From NCBI GenBank assembly GCA_016870215.1, contig VGCD01000004.1, positions 33,504-97,503 on the forward strand: a stretch of 64,000 bases of DNA, given 5' to 3'. A program made the position numbers and the translations under genes. A model generated the notes under the pieces. That model made no database searches. It saw only the letters and a program-made list of their open reading frames with translations, and had not been told where the DNA came from. Shown here piece by piece: positions 26,724 through 36,013 of the stretch. This DNA comes from Actinomycetota bacterium. GTDB taxonomy: Bacteria; Actinomycetota; Acidimicrobiia; Acidimicrobiales; Ilumatobacteraceae. The first letter of the stretch is position 1. Every line of letters starts with the position of its first letter.

Positions 26724-27629
26724 ATGTATGACTTGATCTCGGCGAACAAACGCCGCACTGCATTGCTCGTTTCAGGGTTCATCGTCTTCCTGCTTCTCGT
26801 CGGTTGGGTCGCTGGGTTGTACCTCGGAAGCCCGGTGGGGGGGACTGTGTTCGCCCTGGTGTTTTCTGCATTCGTGTCGTTCGGTTCGTATTGGAAATCA
26901 GATGCAATTGCGCTGCGTGTCAGTCGTGCAGTGCCAGCGGACCCTGCGACGTATCAGCGACTGCACAATCTCGTCGAGGGTCTGTGCATAGCAAGTGGTC
27001 TTCCGAAGCCGGCCATCTATGTCATCGAGGACGAAGCGCCGAATGCCTTTGCCACAGGTCGCAACCCTCGCCATGCTGCGATTGCCGTCACGTCGGGCCT
27101 TCTCGACAAAATGAATCGCGTCGAACTTGAAGGTGTCTTGGCACATGAGTTGTCGCACATTCGCAACTACGACATTCTCATCTCGACCATGACAGTCACG
27201 CTTGTGGGTGCGATCGCGTTGCTGTCAGATCTCGCTATTCGACTGATGTGGTGGAACGGTGGACGTGTGCGTCGATCAGGCGACCGAGGAGACTCGGGCA
27301 ACCCGCTGGCCATGGTCGGGTTTGTGCTGCTCATTCTCGCGCCCGTCATTGCGGCAATTCTCCAAGCAGCAGTCGGGCGTCGTCGTGAGACGCTTGCCGA
27401 TGTGTCTGCTTGTCAGATGACGCGATACCCCCCAGGGCTGATTTCAGCGCTTGAGAAATTGAAGGCTGACACCACTGTGACGCATGCCGCATCCACCGCG
27501 ACGGCCCATATGTGGATTGAGCAACCCTTGTCCGGTGTCGGTGACGCAGGTCGGCTGTCGCGTTTGCATAGTCTGTTCAATACCCACCCACCGCTCGAAG
27601 AGCGCATTGCACTTCTAAGGGAGATCTGA
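26724..27629 (+). CDS. htpX: HtpX-type membrane zinc metalloprotease (M48)
   Basis: HtpX degrades misfolded or damaged membrane proteins. The 301-residue protein has two N-terminal membrane helices (about residues 14-33 and 38-55) and the zinc site HELSH near residue 140. Further hydrophobic segments follow, and the third zinc ligand Glu lies in RRETLADVSA. The closing NTHPPLEERIALL is a family hallmark. TAGTCT at 26709 could be its own -10, nine bases upstream. It is paired with lemA. Confidence 0.93.
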   Translation: MYDLISANKRRTALLVSGFIVFLLLVGWVAGLYLGSPVGGTVFALVFSAFVSFGSYWKSDAIALRVSRAVPADPATYQRLHNLVEGLCIASGLPKPAIYVIEDEAPNAFATGRNPRHAAIAVTSGLLDKMNRVELEGVLAHELSHIRNYDILISTMTVTLVGAIALLSDLAIRLMWWNGGRVRRSGDRGDSGNPLAMVGFVLLILAPVIAAILQAAVGRRRETLADVSACQMTRYPPGLISALEKLKADTTVTHAASTATAHMWIEQPLSGVGDAGRLSRLHSLFNTHPPLEERIALLREI

Positions 27630-27630
27630 C

Positions 27631-28746
27631 ATGGGTCGACAACTGGCAACAAAGAGTCGCGTTCTTGCACTGATCGTGACCGCAACGGTCGCATCGTCAT
27701 TTCTGGCCGCTTGCGGCGGCGGGGCAGCCACCGAAGAGGGGGCTGGCGCCATCACCGACACCACGACTGACGCCATGACTACAACGACGTTGCCTGGCAA
27801 GGTGTGGCCATTAACTGGTCTGCCATTGGCCGAGGCCGATGAACTCACCTCGCTGCGCCCGGCGCTCGTGGCAAAGATCGATGCTCATCCACTTGCCAAC
27901 CCACAAACTGGTCTGCAAGCAGCCGACATCGTGTTTGAAGAAAATGTCGAGCGCCTCACGCGTTTCGCCGCAATCATGCACTCGAAGGGCAGTGACCCAG
28001 TGGGTCCGCTGCGCAGTGGTCGTACACAAGACGTCGACATCCTCGGTGCTTACAACAAGCCACTTTTTGCGTGGAGCGGTGGAAACGTGCGCGTGACGAA
28101 AGCTGTCAACGACAGTGATCTCGTCAACGTGGGTCAATCCGCATCACGTGGCAAGGGTGGTTACTACCGCGAGAAGACTCGCAAGGCGCCGCACAACCTG
28201 TTCGCCAAGACCGCTGACTTGTGGAAGCTCGCGCCAGAGGGTTCGGGGCCACCACAAGCACAGTTCGTGTATCGCGGTACTAGCGATGCGATGCCGGCCA
28301 CGGCCGCACCCGCCGCAGGAACAAAAGTGGCAATGGACAACATGAAGGTGTATTGGCAGTGGGATCCGTCAACGTCGTCATACATCCGTTTTGTCGAAGA
28401 CTTGAAGCGCGTCAGCCAACCCCACATGGACACTGACGGAACCCAAGTCAGCGCATCGAATGTTGTCGTCCTGTACGTCGAGTACAAGCGCTCAAAGGCT
28501 GACCGTAAGAGCCCAGAAGCCCAAACCATCGGCAAGGGTCTGATGTCGGTCCATACAAACGGCGTCTGGGTCGGTGGAACGTGGGAACGCAAAGACCGTA
28601 CTCAGCCGTTCACGCTCAAAGACACTGCAGGTGCGGTGGTGCGTCTGACACCTGGTCGAACCTGGATTGAACTAGCGCGCAACTATGCGCAGGCGATCGT
28701 GCCGGTGGGTGTCGACCCGAAGAAGGTTGCCTGGCCGAAACCGTGA
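27631..28746 (+). CDS. DUF3048 domain lipoprotein
   Basis: The 371-residue protein has a lipoprotein signal peptide with lipobox LAAC, so Cys28 should be lipidated after cleavage by the LspA at 4975. A Thr/Gly-rich linker of about 30 residues follows, then a DUF3048 (YerB-like) domain with WPLTGLPL, ALVAKIDAHPLANPQTGLQAAD and VGPLRSGRTQDVDI. It is probably exported and attached to the outer face of the membrane. The function is unknown. It starts one base after htpX and is likely co-transcribed. Confidence 0.85.
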   Translation: MGRQLATKSRVLALIVTATVASSFLAACGGGAATEEGAGAITDTTTDAMTTTTLPGKVWPLTGLPLAEADELTSLRPALVAKIDAHPLANPQTGLQAADIVFEENVERLTRFAAIMHSKGSDPVGPLRSGRTQDVDILGAYNKPLFAWSGGNVRVTKAVNDSDLVNVGQSASRGKGGYYREKTRKAPHNLFAKTADLWKLAPEGSGPPQAQFVYRGTSDAMPATAAPAAGTKVAMDNMKVYWQWDPSTSSYIRFVEDLKRVSQPHMDTDGTQVSASNVVVLYVEYKRSKADRKSPEAQTIGKGLMSVHTNGVWVGGTWERKDRTQPFTLKDTAGAVVRLTPGRTWIELARNYAQAIVPVGVDPKKVAWPKP

Positions 28747-28779
28747 GGCTCGCTTCGGGCGAACCCATAGGGTCCTCTG

Positions 28780-28785
28780 TACGAT
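28780..28785 (+). promoter_or_regulatory. Leaderless -10 for pdxS
   Basis: TACGAT is followed by six bases and the pdxS ATG at 28792. A second TANNNT (TAGGGT) lies at about 28768 and would give a short leader instead. Confidence 0.5.
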
Positions 28786-28791
28786 GACGAC

Positions 28792-29685
28792 ATGTCATCC
28801 TCCGCAGAGAACTTCACCGGTACTGTCCGCGTCAAGCGTGGGCTAGCCGAGATGTTGAAGGGCGGCGTCATCATGGACGTCGTCACGCCAGAACAAGCGC
28901 GCGTTGCCGAGGATGCCGGAGCGTGTGCAGTCATGGCGCTCGAGCGAGTGCCTGCCGACATTCGCAAAGACGGTGGCGTCGCCCGCATGAGCGACCCGGA
29001 AATGATCGAGGGAATCAAAGCTGCGGTCACCATTCCGGTCATGGCAAAGGCGCGCATCGGTCACTTCGTTGAAGCTCAAATTCTCGAGGCATTAGGTGTC
29101 GACTTTGTCGACGAATCAGAAGTGCTCACACCTGCCGATGAGGCGCACCACATCGATAAGTTCGGATTCACTGTGCCCTTCGTGTGTGGTGCCACCAATC
29201 TCGGAGAAGCGCTCCGCCGCATTTCTGAAGGTGCCTGCATGATTCGCTCGAAGGGTGAGGCTGGTACCGGAAACATGGTTGAAGCCGTGCGGCATCTTCG
29301 CTCGATACTCGGAGACATCCGCAAGATCACCCAGGCCGATTCGGCTGAACTGTTCGACTGGGCCAAGCGCCTGCAAGCTCCACTTCCGCTTGTGCAGGAA
29401 CTCGCCGAAACTGGCAAGTTGCCCGTGCCATTGTTCTGTGCCGGCGGAATTGCCACACCGGCCGATGCTGCGCTCGCAATGCAACTGGGAGCAGAAGCGG
29501 TGTTTGTCGGTTCTGGCATTTTCAAGAGTGCTGACCCAGCGCCACGCGCAAAAGCAATCGTTGAAGCCACCACCAATTTCCGTGACGCGCACATCCTGGC
29601 GAAAGTCAGTCGAGGTCTCGGTGCTCCAATGACCGGCATCGGCATGGATGCAGTGAACGAGCGCTACGCCGAGCGTGGCTGGTAG
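28792..29685 (+). CDS. pdxS: Pyridoxal 5'-phosphate synthase, lyase subunit
   Basis: PdxS makes pyridoxal phosphate from ribose 5-phosphate, glyceraldehyde 3-phosphate and ammonia supplied by PdxT. The 297-residue (beta/alpha)8 barrel is highly conserved. It begins [19 protein letters not shown] and has [22 protein letters not shown] with the active-site lysine, and SKGEAGTGN. The twelve PdxS subunits form the core on which PdxT docks. pdxT follows after 37 bp. Confidence 0.97.
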   Translation: MSSSAENFTGTVRVKRGLAEMLKGGVIMDVVTPEQARVAEDAGACAVMALERVPADIRKDGGVARMSDPEMIEGIKAAVTIPVMAKARIGHFVEAQILEALGVDFVDESEVLTPADEAHHIDKFGFTVPFVCGATNLGEALRRISEGACMIRSKGEAGTGNMVEAVRHLRSILGDIRKITQADSAELFDWAKRLQAPLPLVQELAETGKLPVPLFCAGGIATPADAALAMQLGAEAVFVGSGIFKSADPAPRAKAIVEATTNFRDAHILAKVSRGLGAPMTGIGMDAVNERYAERGW

Positions 29686-29722
29686 CTGCGAGAAGTCAAC
29701 ATCATGACTGCGAGGCCCCCAG

Positions 29723-30334
29723 GTGAACGTGCGAGTCGGAGTACTCGCGGTTCAAGGAGCATTTCTCGCTCACGCTGAGGTTCTTTGCGATCTCGGCGTA
29801 GAAGCTGTCGAAGTTCGCCAACCAAACAATCTCGAGGGTTTGGATGCCATCGTGTTGCCCGGCGGTGAGTCGACCACAATGTCGAAGCTCTTGGTGTCCA
29901 CTGGGTTGTGGCATCCACTCAATGGCCTTTTGCACGGGGGATTACCGGTGTTTGGAACGTGTGCCGGAATGATTCTTCTGGGCACATCGATTCTTGATGG
30001 GCGCCCCGATCAATCATGTTTCGGCGTCATCGATATTGCGGTTCGCCGCAATGCATATGGTCGTCAAATTGATAGTTTCGAGGCCGACATCGACACTGCA
30101 GTTGGTCAATTTCATGGTGTGTTTATTCGTGCACCACGGATAGAGGCATTCGGCGCGAAGGTGGAGGTACTCGGGACTCACAACAACGAGCCTGTAATAG
30201 TGCGACAGGGCACTGCACTTGCGGCTGCATTTCATCCAGAGTTAAGCGCCGATGTGCACTTGCATCAGTTCTTTATCACTCACGTCGCGGGTCTTGCTCC
30301 CGCGACAATTGACACGACTGCAAAGGGGCGTTGA
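29723..30334 (+). CDS. pdxT: Pyridoxal 5'-phosphate synthase, glutaminase subunit
   Basis: PdxT releases ammonia from glutamine and channels it to PdxS. The 203-residue class I amidotransferase has the loop LPGGESTTM, the nucleophile cysteine in FGTCAGMILL, and the His-Glu pair in AAFHPEL. The GTG at 29723 follows a short AGG ribosome-binding site. A second GTG at 29729 is an equally possible start and gives the shorter N-terminus typical of the family. Confidence 0.94.
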   Translation: MNVRVGVLAVQGAFLAHAEVLCDLGVEAVEVRQPNNLEGLDAIVLPGGESTTMSKLLVSTGLWHPLNGLLHGGLPVFGTCAGMILLGTSILDGRPDQSCFGVIDIAVRRNAYGRQIDSFEADIDTAVGQFHGVFIRAPRIEAFGAKVEVLGTHNNEPVIVRQGTALAAAFHPELSADVHLHQFFITHVAGLAPATIDTTAKGR

Positions 30335-30338
30335 CCTT

Positions 30339-31085
30339 ATGTCCGGACATTCCAAGTGGGCAACCATCAAACACAAGAAGGGCGCCGCCGACAAAGCGCG
30401 CGGAAAGTTGTTTGCCAAGTTGGCGCGACAGATTGAAGTTGCTGCGCGTCAAGGTGGAGGCGACATCGACTCGAACGCGTCACTGCGAACGATGGTGTTG
30501 AAAGCCAAAGCCGCACAGATGAATAAAGATGGCATCGACCGTGCCATCAAACGCGGTATGGGTGAGACTTCTGGTGCCTCCTATGAATCGATTACCTACG
30601 AGGGCTACGCGCCAGGGGGAGTCGCAGTCCTCATAGACGTTCTCACTGATAATCGGAACAGAACTGCATCAGATGTGCGCAGCATCTTTTCGAAGTTTGG
30701 TGGAGCCATGGCAGAGCCCGGAGCTGTCGGCTGGCAATTCTCGCGTCGCGGAGTCATCTTCATCGGTGGCTCGGTGTCCGAGGATGATGTGATGGTGGCT
30801 GCACTTGAGGCAGGCGCTGACGACGTGTCACAAGACGGTGGACTGTGGAAGGTGATGACTGATCCTTCGGTTGTCTATGAAGTGAAAGACAAACTTGACG
30901 CCATTGGACTCGACGTACAGTCGGCGGAGAGCACGATGGTCTCGTCCAACATCATCGATGTCTCTGACACAGATGACGCGCGGAATATTCTGCGCATCAT
31001 GGATGCATTAGAAGACAACGATGATGTGCAAGACGTGTATGCCAACTTCGACGTCGCCGAGTCCATCATGCAGGAGGTGGGTTGA
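30339..31085 (+). CDS. YebC/PmpR family regulatory protein
   Basis: The 248-residue protein begins with the family signature [22 protein letters not shown], followed by [10 protein letters not shown] and [11 protein letters not shown]. YebC proteins have been described as transcription regulators, and more recently as factors that help ribosomes translate difficult sequences such as proline runs. Which role applies here is not known. The upstream open frame in the same phase overlaps pdxT and is not used. The stop overlaps the start of the peroxiredoxin as TGATG. Confidence 0.93.
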   Translation: MSGHSKWATIKHKKGAADKARGKLFAKLARQIEVAARQGGGDIDSNASLRTMVLKAKAAQMNKDGIDRAIKRGMGETSGASYESITYEGYAPGGVAVLIDVLTDNRNRTASDVRSIFSKFGGAMAEPGAVGWQFSRRGVIFIGGSVSEDDVMVAALEAGADDVSQDGGLWKVMTDPSVVYEVKDKLDAIGLDVQSAESTMVSSNIIDVSDTDDARNILRIMDALEDNDDVQDVYANFDVAESIMQEVG

Positions 31086-31528
31086 TGGCAGTCTCGGTCG
31101 GAGATGTCGCTCCTGATTTCACGCTCCCTGGTACGGGTGGCACTTACACGTTGTCCCAATTTCGAGGCCAGGCGGTGGTGTTGGTCTTTTATCCAGGTGA
31201 TGACACTCCAGTGTGCACGAAGCAATTGAACACATACAACGATGACCTGTCTGAATTCACCCAAGTTGGGGCACAGGTTCTCGCTATTTCGGCTCAAGAC
31301 ATGGCAAGTCACGAAACGTTTGCTTCGAAACATGGGTTTGGTTTTCCACTGCTGGCAGACACAGATAAGTCAGTCGCGCAGATGTACGGCACGGTCGGCC
31401 CCTTGGGGTTTCCGCGTCGAAGCGTGTTCGTCGTGAATGCCACCGGTGTCGTGATGTACGCCCATCGGGCCATCGCCGGGCTCACGTTTCGGCCGGTCTC
31501 TGAGATCATCGAAGCGATATCGAAGTAA
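31085..31528 (+). CDS. Peroxiredoxin, single-cysteine AhpC/TSA type
   Basis: The 147-residue thioredoxin-fold peroxidase carries its peroxidatic cysteine in DDTPVCTKQ. This is the only cysteine in the protein, so it has no resolving cysteine of its own and needs an external thiol. Since mshC is present, mycothiol with a mycoredoxin is a likely reductant, as known for mycobacterial AhpE. Other family features are [18 protein letters not shown] and [16 protein letters not shown]. It is translationally coupled to yebC by a one-base overlap and ends in a double TAATAA stop. Confidence 0.9.
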   Translation: MAVSVGDVAPDFTLPGTGGTYTLSQFRGQAVVLVFYPGDDTPVCTKQLNTYNDDLSEFTQVGAQVLAISAQDMASHETFASKHGFGFPLLADTDKSVAQMYGTVGPLGFPRRSVFVVNATGVVMYAHRAIAGLTFRPVSEIIEAISK

Positions 31529-31540
31529 TAAGGGGGAACT

Positions 31541-31692
31541 GGTGCTCCAGATGCACCGTGTCTGATTGGTGCTCCAGATGCACCGTGTCTGATTGGTGCT
31601 CCAGATGCACCGTGTCTGATTGGTGCTCCAGATGCACCGTGTCTGATTGGTGCTCCAGATGCACCGTGTCTGATTGGTGCTCCAGATGCACC
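31541..31692 (+). repeat. 27-bp tandem repeat array, 5 full copies plus a 17-bp partial
   Basis: Five identical units of 27 bp start at 31541, 31568, 31595, 31622 and 31649, and a sixth stops after 17 bp. Each unit holds a 17-bp imperfect dyad (GGTGC, seven bases, GCACC) separated by a 10-bp spacer. There is no variable spacer, so it is not a CRISPR. The array fills most of the gap between the peroxiredoxin and ruvC and ends 20 bp before the ruvC -10. Confidence 0.95.
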
Positions 31693-31712
31693 ATGGGCCG
31701 GGCCCCCGCCAG

Positions 31713-31718
31713 TACAAT
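31713..31718 (+). promoter_or_regulatory. Leaderless -10 for ruvC
   Basis: TACAAT, a near-consensus -10, is followed by eight bases and the GTG at 31727. No clear -35 is visible. A GC-rich stretch (31694-31709) and the 27-bp array lie upstream. Confidence 0.55.
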
Positions 31719-31726
31719 ACGAACTT

Positions 31727-32290
31727 GTGTTCGCCCCGTCGTCCTCTGCGCAGCCGAATCTCGGGTCCGGTGGGGCCGTGCGTCGAGTATTGGGCGTTGA
31801 CCCTGGCCTCACGCGGTGTGGCTACGCGGTTCTCGAAGCCCGCGGGGCGACAGTGATGGGTGTCGTCAGTCTCGGAGTCATCACCACGCCGCGCGACCAT
31901 GAAGTTCCTCGCAGGCTTGCAGAGCTGCACGAAGAACTGACCGCGTTGTTCGATGAATACGAACCTGCCGAAGTCGCCGTCGAGCGCGTGTTTTTTCAGA
32001 ACAATGTCCGCACTGCGATGTCGGTCGGCCAGGCAAGTGGTGTGGCGTTGTCTTTGGCAGCACTGCGAGGGCTGAATGTGCAGCAATACACACCTAGTCA
32101 AGTGAAAGATGCGGTTGCCGGGTGGGGTGGCGCTGACAAGTCGCAAGTACAGCGCATGGTTCAAGCTCGGCTCGGACTTTCGCGTCCACCGCAGCCAGCC
32201 GATGCCGCAGATGCCGCAGCTATCGCGCTGTGTCACATTGCGTGCTCGAGCTCGCTGCTCAATGCTCACCGTCCGCAAGGTGTCGCATGA
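31727..32290 (+). CDS. ruvC: Holliday junction resolvase RuvC
   Basis: RuvC is the endonuclease that cuts Holliday junctions together with RuvAB. The protein has 187 residues from the GTG at 31727. The four acidic catalytic positions are visible in GVDPGLTRCG, AVERVFFQNN and PADAADAAAIALCH. The leaderless -10 supports the GTG at 31727, which gives 17 extra residues before the usual start. The internal GTG at 31778 (VRRVLGVDPG) would match the family start better and has a weak GGTGGGG before it. Either is possible. It overlaps ruvA as ATGA. Confidence 0.93.
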   Translation: MFAPSSSAQPNLGSGGAVRRVLGVDPGLTRCGYAVLEARGATVMGVVSLGVITTPRDHEVPRRLAELHEELTALFDEYEPAEVAVERVFFQNNVRTAMSVGQASGVALSLAALRGLNVQQYTPSQVKDAVAGWGGADKSQVQRMVQARLGLSRPPQPADAADAAAIALCHIACSSSLLNAHRPQGVA

Positions 32291-32880
32291 TTGGGTCGCT
32301 ACGTGGATTGGTTATTGAACGACTCCATCCAAACGTTGTGTTGTTCGAGGTCGGTGGCGTTGGCTACCTGTGTGCGGTTACCCCGGCAACCTTCGCCGAA
32401 CTTGAACCCACCACCAGCGCGTTTCTTCATGTGCATCACCACATTCGTGAAGATGCACAGACTCTCTATGGCTTTCTCAGTCGTGACGAGAAGGAAACAT
32501 TTGAGCTACTCATATCGGTGCACGGAGTGGGTCCGTCTTTGGCGCTTTCGATTCTTGCGGTTCATTCACCACACTCTCTGGTCGACGTCGTCGCAACTGC
32601 AGACTTGTCTGCGCTCACATTGGTGCCAGGTGTCGGCAAGAAAACTGCCGAGCGATTGCTGGTCGAATTGAAGAGCAAGATCACGAGCAATGCTCTCGAC
32701 GACATCTCAGGGCGGACAAGTTCACCTGCTTCCATTGTCGGTTCCGTGAGAGAGGCACTTGTTGGTCTCGGTTACGGCAACGACGAAATTCGCGACGTGT
32801 TGCGCGACATCGGCTCAGCCGGTGATGCAGAGTCATTGTTGCGTGACGCACTGACGAGCCTGGGGGCACGTCGTGCGTGA
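32287..32880 (+). CDS. ruvA: Holliday junction DNA helicase subunit RuvA
   Basis: RuvA tetramers bind the four-way junction and recruit the RuvB motor. The 197-residue protein has the N-terminal OB fold ([33 protein letters not shown] start), two helix-hairpin-helix motifs ([13 protein letters not shown] and [17 protein letters not shown]) and a small C-terminal domain that contacts RuvB ([14 protein letters not shown]). The ATG overlaps the ruvC stop, and the end overlaps ruvB by 8 bp. Confidence 0.96.
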   Translation: MIGSLRGLVIERLHPNVVLFEVGGVGYLCAVTPATFAELEPTTSAFLHVHHHIREDAQTLYGFLSRDEKETFELLISVHGVGPSLALSILAVHSPHSLVDVVATADLSALTLVPGVGKKTAERLLVELKSKITSNALDDISGRTSSPASIVGSVREALVGLGYGNDEIRDVLRDIGSAGDAESLLRDALTSLGARRA

Positions 32881-33865
32881 GGAATTTCTCGACCCGGGCC
32901 TACATCATGATCACGAGGCGTCTGAAGAAGCCGGTTTGCGTCCGCGCCAGCTTGACGAATTTGTCGGTCAACAAGAGCTGAAGAATCACCTCGACATCGT
33001 TTTGGGTGCTGCTCGTCAGCGAGGTGAAGCAGCTGACCACATTTTGCTTGCGGGTCCTCCCGGCCTTGGCAAGACCACCATGGCGGGCATTGTTGCAGCC
33101 GAGATGGGGGTCGCGCTTCATGTCACATCAGGTCCGGCACTCGAGCGCGCAGGCGACCTTGCCGCCATACTCACCAAGTTGGGTCATCGTGATGTGTTGT
33201 TCATTGACGAAATTCATCGCTTGTCGCGTGTCGTCGAAGAAATTCTGTATCCAGCCATGGAAGACTTCCAGCTCGACATCGTCGTAGGTAAGGGGCCCGC
33301 GGCCTCGTCGATTCGCCTTACTTTGCAACCGTTCACGCTTGTCGGCGCCACGACTCGCACCGGAATGATTACGGGTCCACTCCGCGATCGGTTTGGTCTC
33401 GTTGCACGACTTGAGTACTACTCAACAACAGAACTTGAACTCATCGTGACGCGGGCCGCTTCGATTCTCGGTGTCACCATCGAAGCCGCCGGTGCCAGTG
33501 AGATTGCTCGGCGAAGTCGAGGCACACCCCGCATCGCCAACCGACTTCTCCGACGCGTGCGCGACTTTGCAGAAGTGCGTGCCGACGGTCGCATCACCAC
33601 ACAGGTTGCACTGCAGGCACTCGAGCTGTTTGGTGTCGATGACATCGGGCTTGACAAAGTGGACAGAGCAATTCTGAAGGCATTGTGCACGCAGTTTTCT
33701 GGCGGACCAGTTGGTCTATCGACACTTGCAATTGCAGTCGGCGAACAGCCCGAAACCATCGAAGACGTGTACGAGCCGTTTCTCATCCAAAACGGTCTCA
33801 TCCAACGAACGCCACGTGGTCGCGTAGCCACCGATGCCTCGTGGCGTTATGCGGAGGCGCCGTAG
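32873..33865 (+). CDS. ruvB: Holliday junction DNA helicase motor RuvB
   Basis: RuvB is the AAA+ ATPase that drives branch migration. The 330-residue protein shows [16 protein letters not shown], Walker A in GPPGLGKTT, Walker B in LFIDEIHRL, sensor 1 in GATTRTG, and the winged-helix end with [15 protein letters not shown]. It starts with GTG inside the ruvA end. Its TAG stop at 33863 is the beginning of the putative queA -10. Confidence 0.97.
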   Translation: MREEFLDPGLHHDHEASEEAGLRPRQLDEFVGQQELKNHLDIVLGAARQRGEAADHILLAGPPGLGKTTMAGIVAAEMGVALHVTSGPALERAGDLAAILTKLGHRDVLFIDEIHRLSRVVEEILYPAMEDFQLDIVVGKGPAASSIRLTLQPFTLVGATTRTGMITGPLRDRFGLVARLEYYSTTELELIVTRAASILGVTIEAAGASEIARRSRGTPRIANRLLRRVRDFAEVRADGRITTQVALQALELFGVDDIGLDKVDRAILKALCTQFSGGPVGLSTLAIAVGEQPETIEDVYEPFLIQNGLIQRTPRGRVATDASWRYAEAP

Positions 33866-33868
33866 CCT
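33863..33868 (+). promoter_or_regulatory. Leaderless -10 for queA formed by the ruvB stop
   Basis: TAGCCT starts with the ruvB stop codon. Six bases later comes the queA GTG at 33875. The same hexamer and spacing occur before rel and hisS. Confidence 0.5.
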
Positions 33869-33874
33869 TGTCTC

Positions 33875-34891
33875 GTGCAGCTGAGTGACATCAACTACGA
33901 ACTTCCAGAGTCACTCATTGCGCAACGTCCGATAGAACCGCGCGATGCCGCACGCTTGCTAATCGATCGGGGGCCTGCTGAGCCCGAGCACAGAAGTGTG
34001 CGTGACCTCACCGAGTACCTACAAGATGGTGACCTACTTGTCGTCAACGACACTCGAGTGTTACCGGCTCGGCTCAATCTCACGCGTACAACCGGAGGAG
34101 CAGCCGAAGTGTTGCTTCTCGAACCACTCACTTCCGACCATGTGTCGTGGGAGGCGCTCATTCGACCAGCACGAAAGCTGAAAGAAGGGGAGCATCTCAC
34201 CTGGTATGGCAAGCCTGTAGTTCGGGTAGGAGAGCGACAAAGTGCAGGCGACACCTTTCGCATCGACATTCTCGACGCAGACCCTCTTGCGCGTATTGCA
34301 TCGTCTGGAACAATGCCGCTTCCACCTTATATACGCGCATCCATTGAAGATCCAGAGCGCTACCAAACCGTCTATTCGCGCGAGGCGCGATCTGCAGCAG
34401 CGCCAACAGCAGGGCTCCATTTCACAACCGATCTACTTGCGTCACTCGAAACCCGGGGCGTACGGGTGGCTCATGTTGAGTTGGTCGTTGGTCTTGACAC
34501 GTTCAAGCCAGTAACGGCAGAAAACCCCCTCGACCACCGCATACACAGTGAGATCTATCGCGTCGGTCAGGATGTTCTGGATGCTTGTGCGTCTGCCCGT
34601 CGCGTCGTTGCTGTGGGCACCACCGCTACGCGCGCACTCGAGTCCGCAGTAACTAGCGGTCGACTCGATGGTCGAACCGAGTTGTTCATCACGCGTGGCT
34701 ACGACTGGAAGATTGTCGATGTGTTGATGACGAACTTTCACATGCCGTGTACATCGCTGTTGTTGTTGGTGGATGCTTTTGTGGGGCCTCGGTGGCGCCG
34801 GCTGTACGACGTGGCCATCAGCGAGAAGTACAGGTTTTTGTCCTTCGGCGATGCAATGTTGCTCGACCGGCACCTGAAGGCAGACAGCTGA
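33875..34891 (+). CDS. queA: S-adenosylmethionine:tRNA ribosyltransferase-isomerase
   Basis: QueA builds epoxyqueuosine on tRNA from preQ1 and S-adenosylmethionine. The 338-residue protein begins with the family signature LSDINYELPESLIAQRP, followed by LLVVNDTRVLPARL. APTAGLHFT near the middle and GTTATRALES with TNFHMP complete the pattern. It overlaps tgt as TGATG, which fits the queuosine pathway, where Tgt inserts preQ1 first. Confidence 0.95.
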   Translation: MQLSDINYELPESLIAQRPIEPRDAARLLIDRGPAEPEHRSVRDLTEYLQDGDLLVVNDTRVLPARLNLTRTTGGAAEVLLLEPLTSDHVSWEALIRPARKLKEGEHLTWYGKPVVRVGERQSAGDTFRIDILDADPLARIASSGTMPLPPYIRASIEDPERYQTVYSREARSAAAPTAGLHFTTDLLASLETRGVRVAHVELVVGLDTFKPVTAENPLDHRIHSEIYRVGQDVLDACASARRVVAVGTTATRALESAVTSGRLDGRTELFITRGYDWKIVDVLMTNFHMPCTSLLLLVDAFVGPRWRRLYDVAISEKYRFLSFGDAMLLDRHLKADS

Positions 34892-35988
34892 TGCACATCG
34901 CCACATTCGAAGAGCAAGCTCGAGATGGTTCCGCGCGTGCTGGCACCGTGACGCTTGCTCGCGGCACGTATCGCACACCGTGTTTCATGCCGGTGGGTAC
35001 GCGCGGAGCCGTGAAGTATCTGAGTGCCATTGATTACGAGGCACTTGGTGCAGAGATTGTGCTTGGCAACACCTATCACCTCATGTTGCGTCCCGGTGCT
35101 GAGATTGTCGAGCAGATGGGTGGCCTCGGGGCATTCGCTGCATGGAAAGGTTTGACGCTCACTGACTCGGGTGGCTTCCAGGTGTTTTCTCTCGATCCGA
35201 AAGTTGACGATGACGGCGTGACGTTTCGCTCGACATATGACGGCTCGACTCACCGTTTCACGCCCGAGATCGCCGTCGATGTGCAGCAACGTATTGGTGC
35301 GGATATTCAAATGGTGCTTGACGTGTGTCCACCATTGCCCTCGTCTGCTGATGTTGTTCGACTTGCACTTGAGCGAACAAGCGCATGGGCGCAGCGAGCA
35401 AGAAACAGTCATGTGCGGAAAGACCAGAGTCTGTTCGGCATCGTGCAGGGTGGTATCAGCGAGGCGATGAGAGCCGAGAGCGCGAAGCGCACAGTCGAGC
35501 TTGAGTTTGATGGCTATGGAATTGGTGGACTGTCAGTCGGCGAGACTCGTGCCGAAATGTTGCCGGCACTCGCTGCAGCCATCGAGCACTTGCCGGTGGA
35601 GAGACCTCGCTATCTCATGGGGGTGGGTGATCCTGCAACTCTCGTGGAGGCTGTGGCCTTGGGCGTCGACCAGTTCGATTGCGTGCTGCAGACCAGACTT
35701 GGGCGACACGGAACTGCATTGACGTCGAAAGGCAAAGTTCACTTGAAGAACGCGGCCCACAAAGTCGTTGATGCACCTATTGATGAGACGTGCTCTTGTT
35801 GGGTGTGTGAGCGGCACAGTCGCGCCTACGTCAGACATCTTTTCCAAGTTGGCGAGCCAACGGCTAGTCGTCTGGTGTCGGTTCACAACATCGCATGGAC
35901 CCTGAATCTGATGGCAGACATGCGGCAAGCCATATGTGACGGCACGTTTGAGGCCCTCCGTGCCGACATCCTGACCGTCTGGGGATAG
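34891..35988 (+). CDS. tgt: tRNA-guanine transglycosylase
   Basis: Tgt exchanges guanine 34 of GUN-anticodon tRNAs for preQ1. The 365-residue barrel has LTDSGGFQVFSL, which holds the substrate-binding Asp, GGLSVGE, and the nucleophile Asp in QFDCVLQTR. The zinc site C-x-C-x2-C with a later His is in TCSCWVCERHSRAYVRHL. The usual Pro in DCVLPTR is replaced by Gln. The open frame extends upstream from 34747, but the ATG at 34891 overlapping the queA stop begins the family alignment. Confidence 0.95.
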   Translation: MHIATFEEQARDGSARAGTVTLARGTYRTPCFMPVGTRGAVKYLSAIDYEALGAEIVLGNTYHLMLRPGAEIVEQMGGLGAFAAWKGLTLTDSGGFQVFSLDPKVDDDGVTFRSTYDGSTHRFTPEIAVDVQQRIGADIQMVLDVCPPLPSSADVVRLALERTSAWAQRARNSHVRKDQSLFGIVQGGISEAMRAESAKRTVELEFDGYGIGGLSVGETRAEMLPALAAAIEHLPVERPRYLMGVGDPATLVEAVALGVDQFDCVLQTRLGRHGTALTSKGKVHLKNAAHKVVDAPIDETCSCWVCERHSRAYVRHLFQVGEPTASRLVSVHNIAWTLNLMADMRQAICDGTFEALRADILTVWG

Positions 35989-35999
35989 TGCTGCACCTA

Positions 36000-36005
36000 T
36001 AGGAT
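36000..36005 (+). promoter_or_regulatory. Leaderless -10 for yajC
   Basis: TAGGAT is followed by eight bases and the yajC GTG at 36014, within the 25 bp gap after tgt. Confidence 0.4.
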
Positions 36006-36013
36006 TCGTCCTC

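Noticed and set aside
31541..31692. Possible CRISPR array
   Set aside because: The 27-bp units follow each other directly with an identical 10-bp spacer in every copy, so there are no unique spacers, and no cas genes are nearby.
31370..32278. Long minus-strand ORF with repeated GASGAPIRH
   Set aside because: It is a mirror of the 27-bp repeat and of ruvC. The repeat length is a multiple of three and stays open on both strands, and ruvC is a clear gene on the plus strand.
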